Assembly (NCBI GenBank): GCA_022794255.1
Contig: JAAWEL010000036.1
Location: 1-64,000 of the forward strand
Source: Lachnospiraceae bacterium
GTDB taxonomy: Bacteria; Bacillota; Clostridia; Lachnospirales; Lachnospiraceae
Direction: 5' to 3'
Length of the DNA stretch: 64,000 nt
Shown here piece by piece: positions 16,566 to 26,636 of the stretch. Each line of letters starts with the position of its first letter. Position 1 is the first letter of the stretch. The notes beneath the pieces are model-generated. The model had not been told where the DNA came from, did no database searches, and saw only the letters and a program-made list of their open reading frames with translations. Both the position numbers and the translations under genes were made by a program.

Positions 16566-18346
16566 TGGCCAATGTCCTTAACGCAAAAACCGGGATCATC
16601 TATGAGATTAACGGCCCCATTGTTCATTTGAAAGAGGATGCGGGATTTATGATGAATGAGATGGTCTATGTGGGAAAGGACCACTTAACCGGAGAGGTGA
16701 TCGGTCTGTCTTCTGACCGCACCACCATCCAGGTTTACGAGGAAACCACCGGTCTTAAGCCTGGCGATACCGTTACCGGAACAGGGGCTCCGGTCTGTGT
16801 AACCCTTGCGCCCGGAATCCTGACAAATATTTTTGACGGTATCGAACGACCTCTTAGCGAGATTGCCAAAACTGGCGGTGCCTACCTAAACCGAGGCGTC
16901 AATGTGGATGCACTGGATGTATCCAAAAAATGGCATACTCATATAACCGTCAAAAAAGGAGACTATGTATCAGGTGGTTCAATCTTTGCAGAAGTGCCGG
17001 AGACTCCTGCCATCATCCACAAAGTTATGATTCCTCCGGATAAAGCAGGTTGTGTGGCAGATGTAGTGCCGGATGGAGAATACACCATCTCCCAGCCGCT
17101 TCTGACCTTGCAGCTGCCGGACGGAAGCCAGGAAAAGCTCACCATGACGCAAAAGTGGCCTATCCGTCAGGCAAGGCCCACAGCCAGACGCTTCGCGGCA
17201 AGCCAGCCCCTTGTAACCGGCCAGCGAATCCTTGACACACTGTTTCCTCTGGCTAAAGGTGGCACTGCCGCCATTCCCGGTGGTTTTGGAACCGGCAAAA
17301 CCATGACTCAGCATCAGATCGCCAAGTGGTCTGACGCCAATATTATTATTTACATCGGCTGCGGTGAGCGGGGCAATGAAATGACACAGGTTTTGGAAGA
17401 ATTCAGCCAGCTGACTGACCCGAAAACCGGCAGGCCCTTAATGGACCGGACCACATTGATTGCCAACACCTCCAACATGCCTGTGGCTGCCCGGGAGGCC
17501 AGTCTTTATTCCGGCCTGACCCTGGCTGAATATTACCGGGATATGGGATACCATGTGGCCATTATGGCTGATTCCACGTCACGCTGGGCTGAGGCGCTGA
17601 GAGAGCTTTCCGGACGTCTGGAGGAGATGCCTGCTGAAGAAGGTTTCCCCGCTTATCTAGCTTCCAAACTTTCTGCCTTCTATGAGCGGGCCGGAATGAT
17701 GGAAAATTTAAACGGGACGGATGGTAGCGTCACCATCATTGGTGCCGTATCCCCCCAGGGCGGTGATTTTTCTGAGCCTGTGACGCAAAATACAAGACGT
17801 TTTGTTCGCTGTTTCTGGGGCCTGGATAAAAGCCTGGCCTATGCCAGGCATTTTCCAGCCATCTCCTGGCTTACCAGCTATTCTGAATATTTAACCGATC
17901 TGGAAACCTGGTATTCGGAACATGTTGACCGGGATTTTGTAGATTACCGCAATCAAATTGTATTCTTGCTATCACAGGAAAGCAGTTTGATGGAAATCGT
18001 AAAGCTGATCGGCAGCGATGTGCTGCCAGATGATCAGAAATTGATTTTGGAAATTGCCAGAGTCATCCGGACCGGATTTTTACAGCAAAATGCTTTCCAC
18101 AAGGACGATACCTGTGTTCCCATGGAAAAGCAGTTTAAGATGATGGATGTTATTTTGTATCTTTATCAGAAATCTCGGTCTCTCATCTCCATGGGTATGC
18201 CTATGTCTGTCCTGAAGGAAGACCCGATTTTCGACAAGGTTGTCGCTATAAAATATGATGTACCCAATGACAGACCAGAGCTGTTGGATGACTACAAAAA
18301 GCAGATTGACCGTTTCTATGATGATGTAATAGAACGGAACGCATAG
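16565..18346 (+). CDS. ntpA: V-type ATPase catalytic subunit A
   Basis: Catalytic ATP-binding subunit of the A3B3 head. The 593-aa protein has the N-terminal barrel, the non-homologous insert (about residues 110-190), and the Walker A P-loop GGFGTGKT within [15 protein letters not shown]. The catalytic GERGNEM segment and the [13 protein letters not shown] motif are intact. Length and motifs are standard for A-type/V-type subunit A. The ATG overlaps the subunit E stop codon by one base, and subunit B follows after 14 bp. Confidence 0.96.
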   Translation: MANVLNAKTGIIYEINGPIVHLKEDAGFMMNEMVYVGKDHLTGEVIGLSSDRTTIQVYEETTGLKPGDTVTGTGAPVCVTLAPGILTNIFDGIERPLSEIAKTGGAYLNRGVNVDALDVSKKWHTHITVKKGDYVSGGSIFAEVPETPAIIHKVMIPPDKAGCVADVVPDGEYTISQPLLTLQLPDGSQEKLTMTQKWPIRQARPTARRFAASQPLVTGQRILDTLFPLAKGGTAAIPGGFGTGKTMTQHQIAKWSDANIIIYIGCGERGNEMTQVLEEFSQLTDPKTGRPLMDRTTLIANTSNMPVAAREASLYSGLTLAEYYRDMGYHVAIMADSTSRWAEALRELSGRLEEMPAEEGFPAYLASKLSAFYERAGMMENLNGTDGSVTIIGAVSPQGGDFSEPVTQNTRRFVRCFWGLDKSLAYARHFPAISWLTSYSEYLTDLETWYSEHVDRDFVDYRNQIVFLLSQESSLMEIVKLIGSDVLPDDQKLILEIARVIRTGFLQQNAFHKDDTCVPMEKQFKMMDVILYLYQKSRSLISMGMPMSVLKEDPIFDKVVAIKYDVPNDRPELLDDYKKQIDRFYDDVIERNA

Positions 18347-18360
18347 AGGAGGGATCAGAA

Positions 18361-19767
18361 ATGGCAATTGAATATTTAGGTCTCAGTGCGATTCAGGGTC
18401 CCATGGTTGTGCTGGAGGGTGTCCGTGGCGGTGCCTATGATGAAATTGTGGAAATGACAACTGAAACCGGCAAAAAAAAATTGGGACGTATTATCCAGAT
18501 CAGTGGGGACCGGGCCATCATCCAGGTGTTTGAGGGAACGGAGGGGCTGACCTTAAAGGGAGTACACACCCGTTTGACCGGTCATCCCATGGAGCTGGGC
18601 GTATCAGAAGAAATGTTGGGCCGCGCCTTTAATGGCATTGGTATTCCTATTGACGGTCTTGGGGAAATTTTGCCGGAAAAAATGCTGGATGTCAATGGCC
18701 AGCCCTTAAATCCGGTAGCCCGTGAATATCCGAGAAATTATATCCGTACCGGAATCTCTGCCATTGACGGGCTGATGACGCTGATCCGCGGTCAGAAGCT
18801 GCCTATTTTCTCTGGCAGCGGCCTTCCCCACGATCAGCTTGCAGCTCAGATTGTGCAGCAGGCATCTCTGGGCGACAACTCAGATGAGGAGTTTGCCATT
18901 GTGTTTGCTGCTATGGGCGTCAAACATGATGTGGCAGAATTTTTTCGCAGAACCTTCGAGGAGAGCGGCGTCTCCTCCCATGTGGCAATGTTCATCAACC
19001 TTGCCAATGACCCGGTAGTAGAGCGTTTGATTACCCCTAAAGCGGCTCTGACCCTGGCTGAATACCTGGCATTTGAAAAGAATATGCATATCCTGGTAAT
19101 CCTGACCGATATGACCTCCTTTGCTGAGGCCATGCGGGAGGTTTCCTCCTCCAAGGGAGAAATCCCTTCCCGGAAGGGCTTTCCAGGCTACCTGTACAGC
19201 GAACTGGCCGCCTTGTATGAGCGCGCCGGAATTGTCCGTGGTGCAAACGGCTCAGTGACCCAGATTCCGATTCTCACCATGCCGGGAGATGACATCACCC
19301 ACCCCATTCCCGATCTGACTGGCTATATCACAGAGGGACAGATTGTGTTAGATCGAAGTCTTCACGGCCAGTCCATCTATCCGCCTATCAATGTACTGCC
19401 CAGCTTGTCCCGGCTTATGAAGGATGGTATTGGCGAAGGATACACCAGAGCCGATCATCAGTCTGTGGCCAACCAGCTTTTCTCCTGTTATGCCAAAGTA
19501 GGAGATGCCCGGGCCTTAGCCTCTGTAATCGGAGAAGATGAGTTGTCGGCACTGGACAAAAAATATCTGGAATTCGGAAGGGAATTTGAGAAAAGATTTG
19601 TGGGGCAAGACCCCCATGACAATCGGAATATTATTGAGACACTCAAGATCGGCTGGGAGCTTTTGGGCCTTTTGCCAAGAGCAGAGCTGGACCGTATTGA
19701 CACAAAGCTTTTGGATCAGTATTATAAGCCAGCTGAAACAAGCACCTCGCAGCAGGCTTCCAGATAA
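18361..19767 (+). CDS. ntpB: V-type ATPase subunit B
   Basis: Non-catalytic nucleotide-binding subunit of the head. In place of a P-loop it has [14 protein letters not shown], the usual degenerate site of B subunits. The signature [14 protein letters not shown] and the [14 protein letters not shown] segment match. Length is 468 aa. GAGGAGGG precedes the ATG. It lies between subunits A and D in the invariant A-B-D order. Confidence 0.96.
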   Translation: MAIEYLGLSAIQGPMVVLEGVRGGAYDEIVEMTTETGKKKLGRIIQISGDRAIIQVFEGTEGLTLKGVHTRLTGHPMELGVSEEMLGRAFNGIGIPIDGLGEILPEKMLDVNGQPLNPVAREYPRNYIRTGISAIDGLMTLIRGQKLPIFSGSGLPHDQLAAQIVQQASLGDNSDEEFAIVFAAMGVKHDVAEFFRRTFEESGVSSHVAMFINLANDPVVERLITPKAALTLAEYLAFEKNMHILVILTDMTSFAEAMREVSSSKGEIPSRKGFPGYLYSELAALYERAGIVRGANGSVTQIPILTMPGDDITHPIPDLTGYITEGQIVLDRSLHGQSIYPPINVLPSLSRLMKDGIGEGYTRADHQSVANQLFSCYAKVGDARALASVIGEDELSALDKKYLEFGREFEKRFVGQDPHDNRNIIETLKIGWELLGLLPRAELDRIDTKLLDQYYKPAETSTSQQASR

Positions 19768-19779
19768 GGAGGATTTTCC

Positions 19780-20397
19780 ATGAATCCCAATACCTTTCCA
19801 ACTAAGGGGAATCTGATTCTAGCTAAAAACTCCCTGGCGCTTGCCACCCAGGGCTATGGGTTAATGGACAAAAAAAGGAATATCCTTCTGCGGGAGCTGA
19901 TGGGGCTCATTGATCAAGCTAAAAGCATCCAGTCAGAGATTGATGCCACCTACACAGAGGCCTATGCGGCTCTCCAGCAAGCAAATATTGAGCTAGGGAT
20001 TCACTGCGTGGAGGAGATGGCTCTGTCTGTACCAGTGGAGGATTCCATCCGCATCAAAACCCGCAGCATTATGGGCACGGAAATTCCCCTAGTTCAGTAT
20101 GAATCAAAGCCCATGGAGCTTTCCTACACCTACTACAACACCCGGGAATCTCTTGATAAAGCCCGCCTGCACTTTGAGCGGGTCAAAGAGCTGACTATCC
20201 GGCTGTCTATGGTGGAAAACTCTGCCTACCGGCTGGCATCCAGCATCCGCAAGACTCAAAAGCGGGCCAATGCCCTGAAAAATATTACCATTCCTACCTA
20301 TCAGGCATTGGTTGCTGATATCACCAATGCCCTGGAGGAAAAAGATCGAGAAGAATTTACTCGTCTTAAGGTGATCAAAAAATCAAAGAGGGGATAG
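19780..20397 (+). CDS. ntpD: V-type ATPase subunit D
   Basis: Central rotor shaft linking the catalytic head to subunits F and C. The 205-aa sequence is two long helices with the N-terminal PTKGNLILAKNSLALATQGYGLMDKKR segment and the C-terminal RTQKRANALKN-like motif (KTQKRANALKNITIPTYQ) conserved in ATP-synt_D. It is the last gene of the operon. Its final 15 bp overlap the end of the convergent PAP2 gene. Confidence 0.93.
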   Translation: MNPNTFPTKGNLILAKNSLALATQGYGLMDKKRNILLRELMGLIDQAKSIQSEIDATYTEAYAALQQANIELGIHCVEEMALSVPVEDSIRIKTRSIMGTEIPLVQYESKPMELSYTYYNTRESLDKARLHFERVKELTIRLSMVENSAYRLASSIRKTQKRANALKNITIPTYQALVADITNALEEKDREEFTRLKVIKKSKRG

Positions 20398-20913
20398 GGG
20401 CGGAAGAAGTTTGCAGGCCAGCCACCCGGAAAACAGCCCGATCAGGATTCCCCCCAAAACATCGCTGGGATAATGTACCCCCACATAAAGCCGGGAAAAT
20501 GCCAGCAGGCCGGCAAGCACCAGCATACTGCCGCCAAATCGCCGCGGCAGCTGCTTCCAGCCGGCAAAGGCTGCAGCAAAAGACGCACAGGCATGTCCAG
20601 ACGGGAAGGAATAGTCTGTTTGCTTTCCGATCAATAGTACCAGGCCATCCATTACTTCATAGGGCCGGATCCTTGCAAATGCAGGTTTGCATATTATATT
20701 GGTAATCAATGCACCAATAAGTAATGCTAAAAGCATAGCGGCTCCGGCTCTTTTTGTTTTACAAAAGCACAAAAGCCCCAATGAAAGAGCAATCCAGAAC
20801 CATCCTGCATCTCCCAAAAAGGTGACCGCTTTCCAGAAAGGGGTCATCCATTCTTGTCTCAGTGACTGAATCCACATCAGGATCCCGCTGTCTAATAACC
20901 ATAGCCATTCCAT
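20383..20913 (-). CDS. PAP2-family membrane phosphatase
   Basis: Six-span membrane phosphatase of 176 aa, acting outside the membrane on a lipid phosphate such as undecaprenyl pyrophosphate. All three PAP2 motifs are intact: KPAFARIRP, PSGH and SRLYVGVHYPSD with the catalytic histidines. AAGGAG precedes the ATG. It follows the TRIC gene on the minus strand with a 39-bp gap, and its 3' end overlaps subunit D of the V-ATPase. Substrate (BacA-type recycling versus phosphatidate or another lipid) cannot be told from sequence. Confidence 0.88.
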   Translation of the reverse strand: MEWLWLLDSGILMWIQSLRQEWMTPFWKAVTFLGDAGWFWIALSLGLLCFCKTKRAGAAMLLALLIGALITNIICKPAFARIRPYEVMDGLVLLIGKQTDYSFPSGHACASFAAAFAGWKQLPRRFGGSMLVLAGLLAFSRLYVGVHYPSDVLGGILIGLFSGWLACKLLPPLSPL

Positions 20914-20952
20914 ATGTACTCTCCTTTCGCTGCCTTGCCAATCACAATCGGT

Positions 20953-21597
20953 CTACATTGCCCTTGGCAGATTCCATCGGTATTTGCGCGCCAGGATGCG
21001 GATTATCACCACCAGAAGCGCACTCATCACCATAGACAAATCATTGCCGATAATCTCTAACAATCCCACATAGCAGACAGCTCCGGCAATCGATGCACAG
21101 GCATATACATGTTTTTTCAGGACAGCCGGTGTCTCCCCAGCCATCATGTCCCGCAGGATTCCTCCTCCCACTCCGGTTATAGTGCCTAAAAATATCATTA
21201 GAAATCGGTATTCTCCCAAACCAGCTTCTATGGCTGTATCAATACCCACTACTGTAAAAGCTCCCAGTCCAATAGCATCTAAAAGGTTCATCACTCTCTC
21301 ATAGATCTCAGATTCCAAAATTTCCATTGTAATCCGGCAGAATCTTACAATAAAAAACAATACCAAAACCGATAAAAAAGCCACCCACACATAAATTGGT
21401 TTTACAAACAAAGTGGGCGGATGAATTCCAATGATCAAATCCCTCAGCATTCCGCCTCCCACTGCTGTAGTCACTCCCAGAACAACGATTCCCAAAAGAT
21501 CTAAATGCTTCCTTATAGCCACCATTCCGCCGGAACAGGCAAAGGCAGCTGTCCCTATCAGCTCTATGGCCAAAAACACCGTAATATTACTAAGCAT
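20953..21597 (-). CDS. TRIC-family (UPF0126) cation channel protein
   Basis: A 214-aa membrane protein with seven predicted spans made of two homologous three-span repeats. Each has a Gly-rich motif: TTAVGGGMLRDLIIG in the first and TGVGGGILRDMMAGE in the second, the hallmark of the UPF0126/TRIC family (YadS/YicG). Prokaryotic TRIC proteins form monovalent cation channels; physiological role in Firmicutes is unclear. The ATG at 21597 follows AGGA. It may be co-transcribed with the PAP2 gene. Confidence 0.87.
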   Translation of the reverse strand: MLSNITVFLAIELIGTAAFACSGGMVAIRKHLDLLGIVVLGVTTAVGGGMLRDLIIGIHPPTLFVKPIYVWVAFLSVLVLFFIVRFCRITMEILESEIYERVMNLLDAIGLGAFTVVGIDTAIEAGLGEYRFLMIFLGTITGVGGGILRDMMAGETPAVLKKHVYACASIAGAVCYVGLLEIIGNDLSMVMSALLVVIIRILARKYRWNLPRAM

Positions 21598-21799
21598 AGC
21601 AGTGTATCCTGCCTCTCTTTTTAGAGGTCTCTCCTTTCAGTAAAGTTGATGGTATACCACACATCCGTGTAATTCATTTCATTATAGCACACTTTTAATA
21701 AGCCTGTTAAGCCATGTATCGTTTTTTCCTGATCCTCTGGACAATTAATCCATAAAGATTTACAATAAAAAGTATACTCAGGAAAGGAAATTTAGCAAT

Positions 21800-22504
21800 A
21801 TGAAAATTTTTCATTTATTTCTCGGTACGCTCTGCTCCTTTGCATTGATGATCACTCTGCTAATCACCTCTGTTGAGGCAGTCACCTACTGGACACCTGG
21901 TTATTATGAGAAAGAATATTCCAAATATAAGGTACTGGAATCCGTATCTATGGAAATGGAGGACCTTTTGGATGTAACCTGGGAAATGATGGCCTATCTG
22001 CGGGGCAACCGGGAAGATTTACATGTTCCCACCACTGTAGCCGGCCAGCCAAGGGAATTTTTTAATGAAAGAGAAATTGCTCACATGGAAGACGTCCGGG
22101 GCCTCTTTCTGGCAGCCATTGCTATCCGGCGCTGTTGTGTCATGGTGATGGCTGTGACAATCCTCCTTCTTGTAACAATCAAAGCCGATTTATGGCAAGT
22201 GCTTCCCCGAACAATTTGCGGGGGAACTATATTATTCTTCGCAATACTAGCGGCTCTGGCGGCCCTGATATCCACAAACTTTACAAAATATTTTGTCATT
22301 TTCCACCAGATATTCTTCAATAATGACCTTTGGCTTTTAGATCCCCGGACCGATTTGCTGATTAACATTGTACCAGAACCATTTTTCATAGACACAGCAG
22401 CAAGAATCGCTATAACCTTCGGCATCAGTGTTCTCGTTGTCTTTGCTGCCTGTGTCACAGGAATTTTCATTAGCCACTCCAAAAAAATCCGAAAAAATTT
22501 GTAA
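21800..22504 (+). CDS. Integral membrane protein, TIGR01906/DUF1461 family
   Basis: The 234-aa protein has one N-terminal span, an extracytoplasmic segment and three further spans. The segment HMEDVRGLFLAAIAIRR, followed by membrane helices, is characteristic of DUF1461 (TIGR01906), common in Lachnospiraceae and streptococci. Its function is not known. AAGGAAA lies upstream of the ATG. The D,D-carboxypeptidase follows on the same strand but has its own promoter. Confidence 0.75.
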   Translation: MKIFHLFLGTLCSFALMITLLITSVEAVTYWTPGYYEKEYSKYKVLESVSMEMEDLLDVTWEMMAYLRGNREDLHVPTTVAGQPREFFNEREIAHMEDVRGLFLAAIAIRRCCVMVMAVTILLLVTIKADLWQVLPRTICGGTILFFAILAALAALISTNFTKYFVIFHQIFFNNDLWLLDPRTDLLINIVPEPFFIDTAARIAITFGISVLVVFAACVTGIFISHSKKIRKNL

Positions 22505-22524
22505 CAAAATTGTAATATTTTTTC

Positions 22525-22553
22525 TTTACTTGTACCGGAATTTGGATTATACT
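22525..22553 (+). promoter_or_regulatory. Promoter of the D,D-carboxypeptidase gene
   Basis: TTTACT and TATACT are separated by 17 bases, about 32 bp before the proposed start codon. Confidence 0.55.
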
Positions 22554-22585
22554 AAAAGACAAGCTACATTTTGGAGAGCATGCCT

Positions 22586-24232
22586 ATGAAAACATTTAGA
22601 AAAGTATTTTCCTTTTTTCTGTGCCTGTCTTTAATGACTGGTATATTTCCCTGGTCTGCCCAGGGGGCTTCTGCCTGGCCGGATGGACCATCCATCTCGG
22701 CAGAGGGTGGTATTTTAATCGATGGTGATTCTGGTGCAATTCTGTACGGGAAAAATATTCATGAGCAATATTTTCCTGCCAGTATTACCAAGATTTTAAC
22801 TGCATTAATTATTATTGAAAATTGCCAGATGGATGAGATCGTTACCTTTTCTCATAACGCAGTATACAATGTGGAAGTCAACAGTAGTAATGCCAATATG
22901 GAGGAGGGAGACCGGATGACTGTCCGGGATTGCCTTTACGCCATGATGCTTCGTTCTGCCAATGAGGCCGCTAATGCCCTTGCTGAGCATGCCGCCAATT
23001 CAACTGAAGCCTTTTCTGCTATTATGAATGCCAAGGCTGCTTCTCTTGGCTGTACGGATTCTCATTTCAGCAACCCCAGTGGTCTTAATGACCCAGATCA
23101 TTACACCTCTGCTCATGATATGGCATTGATCGCCAAAGCGGCGTTTGAGAACGAGACTTTTTCTCAGATCGTCTCTACCCTTTACTATGATCTTCCACCT
23201 ACTAAAAGGAACAAAGAAGGGTTGCGCATCTATCCAGGCCATCAGATGATAAAGAAAAACAGTCCCAATTACTATGCAGGTGTCATAGGTGGCAAGACTG
23301 GCTATACCTCCTTAGCTGGCAATACTCTGGTAACCTGTGCTAAAAGAAATGATTTAAAGCTTATTACCGTGGTGCTCAATGGCCATCAGACCCATTATAC
23401 AGACACCCGTGCTATGTTAAACTTTGGTTTTAGGAATTTTCACTCTGTGGATATCGCTGCAGTAGATGATACCTACACATCGGTGGATAATGATATGACT
23501 ATTGCCGGCCTTCCCATAACGGATCTGTCAGTAATCTATGTCCAGGAAAATCGCCGGATTACCCTTCCTTCCCATGCGGAATTTTCCGATACCACCTCTT
23601 CCATCTCATACGAGCTCCCTCCGGAAGCTCCGGAGCATGCTGCTGCCTATATAAGCTATGAGTATAACGGACATGCCATTGGCTCTACTTATCTGCTTGT
23701 AAACCGGCTGACTTTGGCACCTGTCCCTTCAAAAGATGTTCTTTCTGTGCAGACAGAGGCCTTTTTATCTGAACTGCCTCCAGAAGCAGAACCGGCAATA
23801 CAAGACTTTTCAGCAGATATTTCCGCTGGGCAGGAGAAAAATGAGATTTTTGAAGATATGAACGCTGATAACAGCAGAGTTTCTTCCGAAAATCCTCAGG
23901 CACTTAACGAAATTGCTCCTGCCTCCTCCGAAATTGCTGGCAATGACAGCCGCAATATTCCTCCCACAGCAATACCCGGCAGCAGCGCCATGCCTTCTGA
24001 GGAAACTTCCAGCAAAGGCATCCCCTTTTTTATGCGGGTTATTCTCGGGACTATTTTAGTCTGCATGGGTGCATTTATCACAATATATCTTCTAAAAATG
24101 CGGAGAAAAAAGATATCAGAAGAACGAATGCTCCGTTTCCAGCGGCGCCAACAAAGACTCTTAGATATCGGCATGTCCAATGATGAATTTAATCTGCTCC
24201 TAAAACAAAAACGGATGAGACGAAAAAAATAG
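22586..24232 (+). CDS. D-alanyl-D-alanine carboxypeptidase (S11, DacF-like) with C-terminal anchor
   Basis: Penicillin-binding enzyme that trims the terminal D-Ala of peptidoglycan stem peptides outside the membrane. It has a signal peptide (residues 1-30) and the three active-site motifs: SITK at 66-69, SAN at 124-126 and KTG at 237-239. After the catalytic and beta domains comes a long acidic, Ser/Pro-rich linker (about 390-470), a membrane span (RVILGTILVCMGAFITIYLL) and a basic cytoplasmic tail. The ORF track starts at a TTG, but GGAG nine bases before the ATG at 22586 supports MKTFRKVF. A true membrane span replaces the usual amphipathic anchor. Confidence 0.9.
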   Translation: MKTFRKVFSFFLCLSLMTGIFPWSAQGASAWPDGPSISAEGGILIDGDSGAILYGKNIHEQYFPASITKILTALIIIENCQMDEIVTFSHNAVYNVEVNSSNANMEEGDRMTVRDCLYAMMLRSANEAANALAEHAANSTEAFSAIMNAKAASLGCTDSHFSNPSGLNDPDHYTSAHDMALIAKAAFENETFSQIVSTLYYDLPPTKRNKEGLRIYPGHQMIKKNSPNYYAGVIGGKTGYTSLAGNTLVTCAKRNDLKLITVVLNGHQTHYTDTRAMLNFGFRNFHSVDIAAVDDTYTSVDNDMTIAGLPITDLSVIYVQENRRITLPSHAEFSDTTSSISYELPPEAPEHAAAYISYEYNGHAIGSTYLLVNRLTLAPVPSKDVLSVQTEAFLSELPPEAEPAIQDFSADISAGQEKNEIFEDMNADNSRVSSENPQALNEIAPASSEIAGNDSRNIPPTAIPGSSAMPSEETSSKGIPFFMRVILGTILVCMGAFITIYLLKMRRKKISEERMLRFQRRQQRLLDIGMSNDEFNLLLKQKRMRRKK

Positions 24233-24263
24233 CCAGGCGGTAAAGCCGCTTAGCTATTTTTTT
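24223..24263. terminator. Bidirectional terminator overlapping both stop codons
   Basis: AAAAAAATAGC and GCTATTTTTTT form the outer stem, with GGCGG/CCGC inside. A-run and T-run flank both sides, so it works for either strand. It contains the TAG of the carboxypeptidase and the TAG of the convergent exonuclease. Confidence 0.8.
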
Positions 24264-25248
24264 GTTCCCGTTTTAAACGTTTTCTTTTCTCCCGGCTGCG
24301 CTGAGCCCGTTTTTTGCGAAGCTCTTCCTTGCGGTGGACGATCTTCTGTGCCCCTGTCTCATCTGTCAGTTTCAGTGTTTTAACCACATAAACCTGCAAA
24401 TCATCAATCCGCTTCATGCGGACCTTACCTTTAAGATATCCATGCTCTGGACAAACTGCCAATCCATAATAAATTTTTTGATTCGGGGTAAACCAGCGAA
24501 TCTTTTTGCGCAACATACGTCCGCACTTATAGCATTTCATCTCCGCCACAGACCGTTCCTTCATTGCCTCCTCTTTAGAAGGAAATACTCGCGAAACATA
24601 TTTTGAATAATCAGGAAATATAATTCGAATCTCCTCTTCCTTATTATCCGGAATCCGATAATAGTCAATAGACCGGTAAGGCAAAAGCTGTTCCTCTCCC
24701 AATTCTTCGATCATCTGTCTTAACACCTTACTTGTGTAATAGGCATCATCCAATGCTCGGTGAAAAGAGCGCTCTTCCAAAAGCCCCAGCTCTTCTACTG
24801 CTGCATCCAAAGATGGCTTCACCCCATCTTTATAAAATAATGTATACAATTTTTGGACATCATAATAAAACAGCGGCTTAGGAAAAGGATTCTCCACCCC
24901 AAAATATTTCATGTTCCGCTGCAGCTCCGTAAGATCCATCGATCCCCAAGTACAATAGATACAATCCTGGCCGCACCAGTCTATAAAGCTTCTTGCCGCA
25001 TCAGTGAACTTCTCCCCATGATGCCGCAACTCTCCCATATCCATATGAGTCACCTCAGAGATCGCATAATGCATCTGAGTATATACCTGAGGGCGAATCA
25101 GGCGGTGAAACTCATCGGATATAGAATAATCTTTTTCTAATTTAACCGCCCCAATCTCTATAATCTCAAAAGGAAATTCTTCTATGGAATCTGCCTTTCC
25201 GTGGGCGCTCTGATTCCATTCCAAGTCAAATATAATGTAATTCTTCAT
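24250..25248 (-). CDS. DEDDh 3'-5' exonuclease with C-terminal zinc motif
   Basis: The 332-aa protein has the DEDDh exonuclease signatures: FDLEWN (first Asp and Glu) at residues 8-13, WGSMDLTEL with the next Asp, and FHRALDDA with the catalytic His and last Asp. It resembles the KapD/Exonuc_X-T group. A C-terminal extension has CYKCG and a later CPEHG, probably one zinc site, and ends in a strongly basic tail suited to RNA or DNA binding. No ribosome-binding site is seen before the ATG; instead a TATAAT box lies eight bases upstream, suggesting a leaderless mRNA. Substrate is unknown. Confidence 0.82.
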   Translation of the reverse strand: MKNYIIFDLEWNQSAHGKADSIEEFPFEIIEIGAVKLEKDYSISDEFHRLIRPQVYTQMHYAISEVTHMDMGELRHHGEKFTDAARSFIDWCGQDCIYCTWGSMDLTELQRNMKYFGVENPFPKPLFYYDVQKLYTLFYKDGVKPSLDAAVEELGLLEERSFHRALDDAYYTSKVLRQMIEELGEEQLLPYRSIDYYRIPDNKEEEIRIIFPDYSKYVSRVFPSKEEAMKERSVAEMKCYKCGRMLRKKIRWFTPNQKIYYGLAVCPEHGYLKGKVRMKRIDDLQVYVVKTLKLTDETGAQKIVHRKEELRKKRAQRSREKRKRLKREQKNS

Positions 25249-25256
25249 AATAAGAA

Positions 25257-25285
25257 ATTATAACATAAAGCTTGCTTTTTGAAAA
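25257..25285 (-). promoter_or_regulatory. Promoter giving a possibly leaderless exonuclease mRNA
   Basis: On the minus strand TTTTCA and TATAAT are 17 bases apart. TATAAT ends eight bases before the ATG at 25248, so transcription would begin at or within two bases of the start codon. Confidence 0.5.
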
Positions 25286-25308
25286 CAGGAAGATGCATGG
25301 TTAAATCG

Positions 25309-26496
25309 TTACTTTGTTGCAAAGAAATTTTCCAGGGATAATCTGCTTCCTGATACGGTCCCCTGAACCATCTCCGCTTTACCACCTCCTTTTCCCAAAA
25401 AGGCCTTATGAAACTCTTTTAAAAACTCCCTCATATTCACGTTTTGGCTTCCCAGAATATACTGGTACCCTTTCTCATCATTTCCTATAAAGATTCCACA
25501 GATGCCCGGAAATTCATGCATCCCCGTGTCCACAAAGCGGCGGGCAGCATTTTTGTCTATCTCCTCCTCAAACAAAAGGATATTTTCCGCTTCTGCATTG
25601 TCAGAACCTGACCCCGGCTGCCGACCAGTAAGCTCCTTTCGCTTCAGTTCCAGGTACCGGGTCTCCATGCGGAATAACTTATCCTTTTCCTGCTGCACCT
25701 CCTTCTGCAAGCGTTTTACCGCTTCTGCCACCTCATAAGGCTTTGCAGAAAGCTGATGAGAGATGTCCAAAATATTTTCTTCTTTTATATAATAATCAGC
25801 CAGAGCCCGGAAACCGCAGACCATGGTCACCCGGGTTCCTCCCTTATATTTCGTCCCGTCCACCAGACGAATTATACCAATCTCTCCTGTTAAAACCACA
25901 TGAGGTGCACAACAGGCACAGACATCATATCCGGGAACCGTTACAATACGCACCTGCCCGGCCAGCTCCTTCTTGCTGCGGTAATCCAGCTTCTCAAGCT
26001 CCGCCTTCGATGGATAGTCAACCTGAACCGGAATGTTTGCCACAACCGCTTCATTAGCCTCCTGTTCAATCATCCGAAGCTGCTCCCTTGTAAGGCTCCC
26101 ATTAAAATCCATTGTCACTAGCTCTTTGCCCAGGTGAAAGCCTACATTATTGTATCCAAAATGTCTACTCACAAGCCCGGACACAATGTGCTCACCTGTG
26201 TGCTGCTGCATTTTAGAAAAACGTTCCGAATAATCAATCTGTCCGGAAATCATAGCGCCCTCTTTTAACGGCTCTTTAATGTAGTGTGTTATCACATCTT
26301 CCTTTTCCTGTACATCCTCCACAGTGATTCCTTCCAGAACTCCCGCGTCTGCATATTGCCCTCCACCTTCCGGAAAAAATACGGTCCGGTCTAACACCAC
26401 CCCATAGCTTCCCTGCTTTTCATCCCACTCACAGGAAATCACCTGTGCTGTAAATTCTTTTAAATGACTATCCTGATAATATAATTTTTCTGTCAT
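25309..26496 (-). CDS. Alanyl-tRNA editing protein (AlaX-like, DHHA1-containing)
   Basis: Free-standing homologue of the alanyl-tRNA synthetase editing domain that hydrolyses mischarged Ser- or Gly-tRNA-Ala. The 395-aa protein has the zinc-binding pair HTGEH (around residue 98) and CCAPH (around residue 198). The N-terminal FFPEGGGQYADAG matches the editing-domain barrel. The C-terminal 150 residues form a coiled-coil and DHHA1-type region with GKGGGKAEMVQG near the end, so this is the long AlaX form. AAGGAGG precedes the ATG. Confidence 0.88.
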   Translation of the reverse strand: MTEKLYYQDSHLKEFTAQVISCEWDEKQGSYGVVLDRTVFFPEGGGQYADAGVLEGITVEDVQEKEDVITHYIKEPLKEGAMISGQIDYSERFSKMQQHTGEHIVSGLVSRHFGYNNVGFHLGKELVTMDFNGSLTREQLRMIEQEANEAVVANIPVQVDYPSKAELEKLDYRSKKELAGQVRIVTVPGYDVCACCAPHVVLTGEIGIIRLVDGTKYKGGTRVTMVCGFRALADYYIKEENILDISHQLSAKPYEVAEAVKRLQKEVQQEKDKLFRMETRYLELKRKELTGRQPGSGSDNAEAENILLFEEEIDKNAARRFVDTGMHEFPGICGIFIGNDEKGYQYILGSQNVNMREFLKEFHKAFLGKGGGKAEMVQGTVSGSRLSLENFFATK

Positions 26497-26541
26497 AGTC
26501 TGTATCCTCCTTTATGGGATTATTATATCTGCTGATGTAAA

Positions 26542-26590
26542 TAAAAACAGCCCTATACAGATTTTTTATGTATCTCTGCATAGGGCTGTC
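26542..26590 (-). terminator. Terminator of the TRAP operon
   Basis: On the minus strand ACAGCCCTATGCAGA and TCTGTATAGGGCTGT form a long stem followed by TTTTTATTT, about 45 bp after the dctM stop codon. Confidence 0.85.
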
Positions 26591-26636
26591 CCAATCGCTG
26601 TAAAATTCTCTATTGCCAGGATTACTTCCCGCCCTG

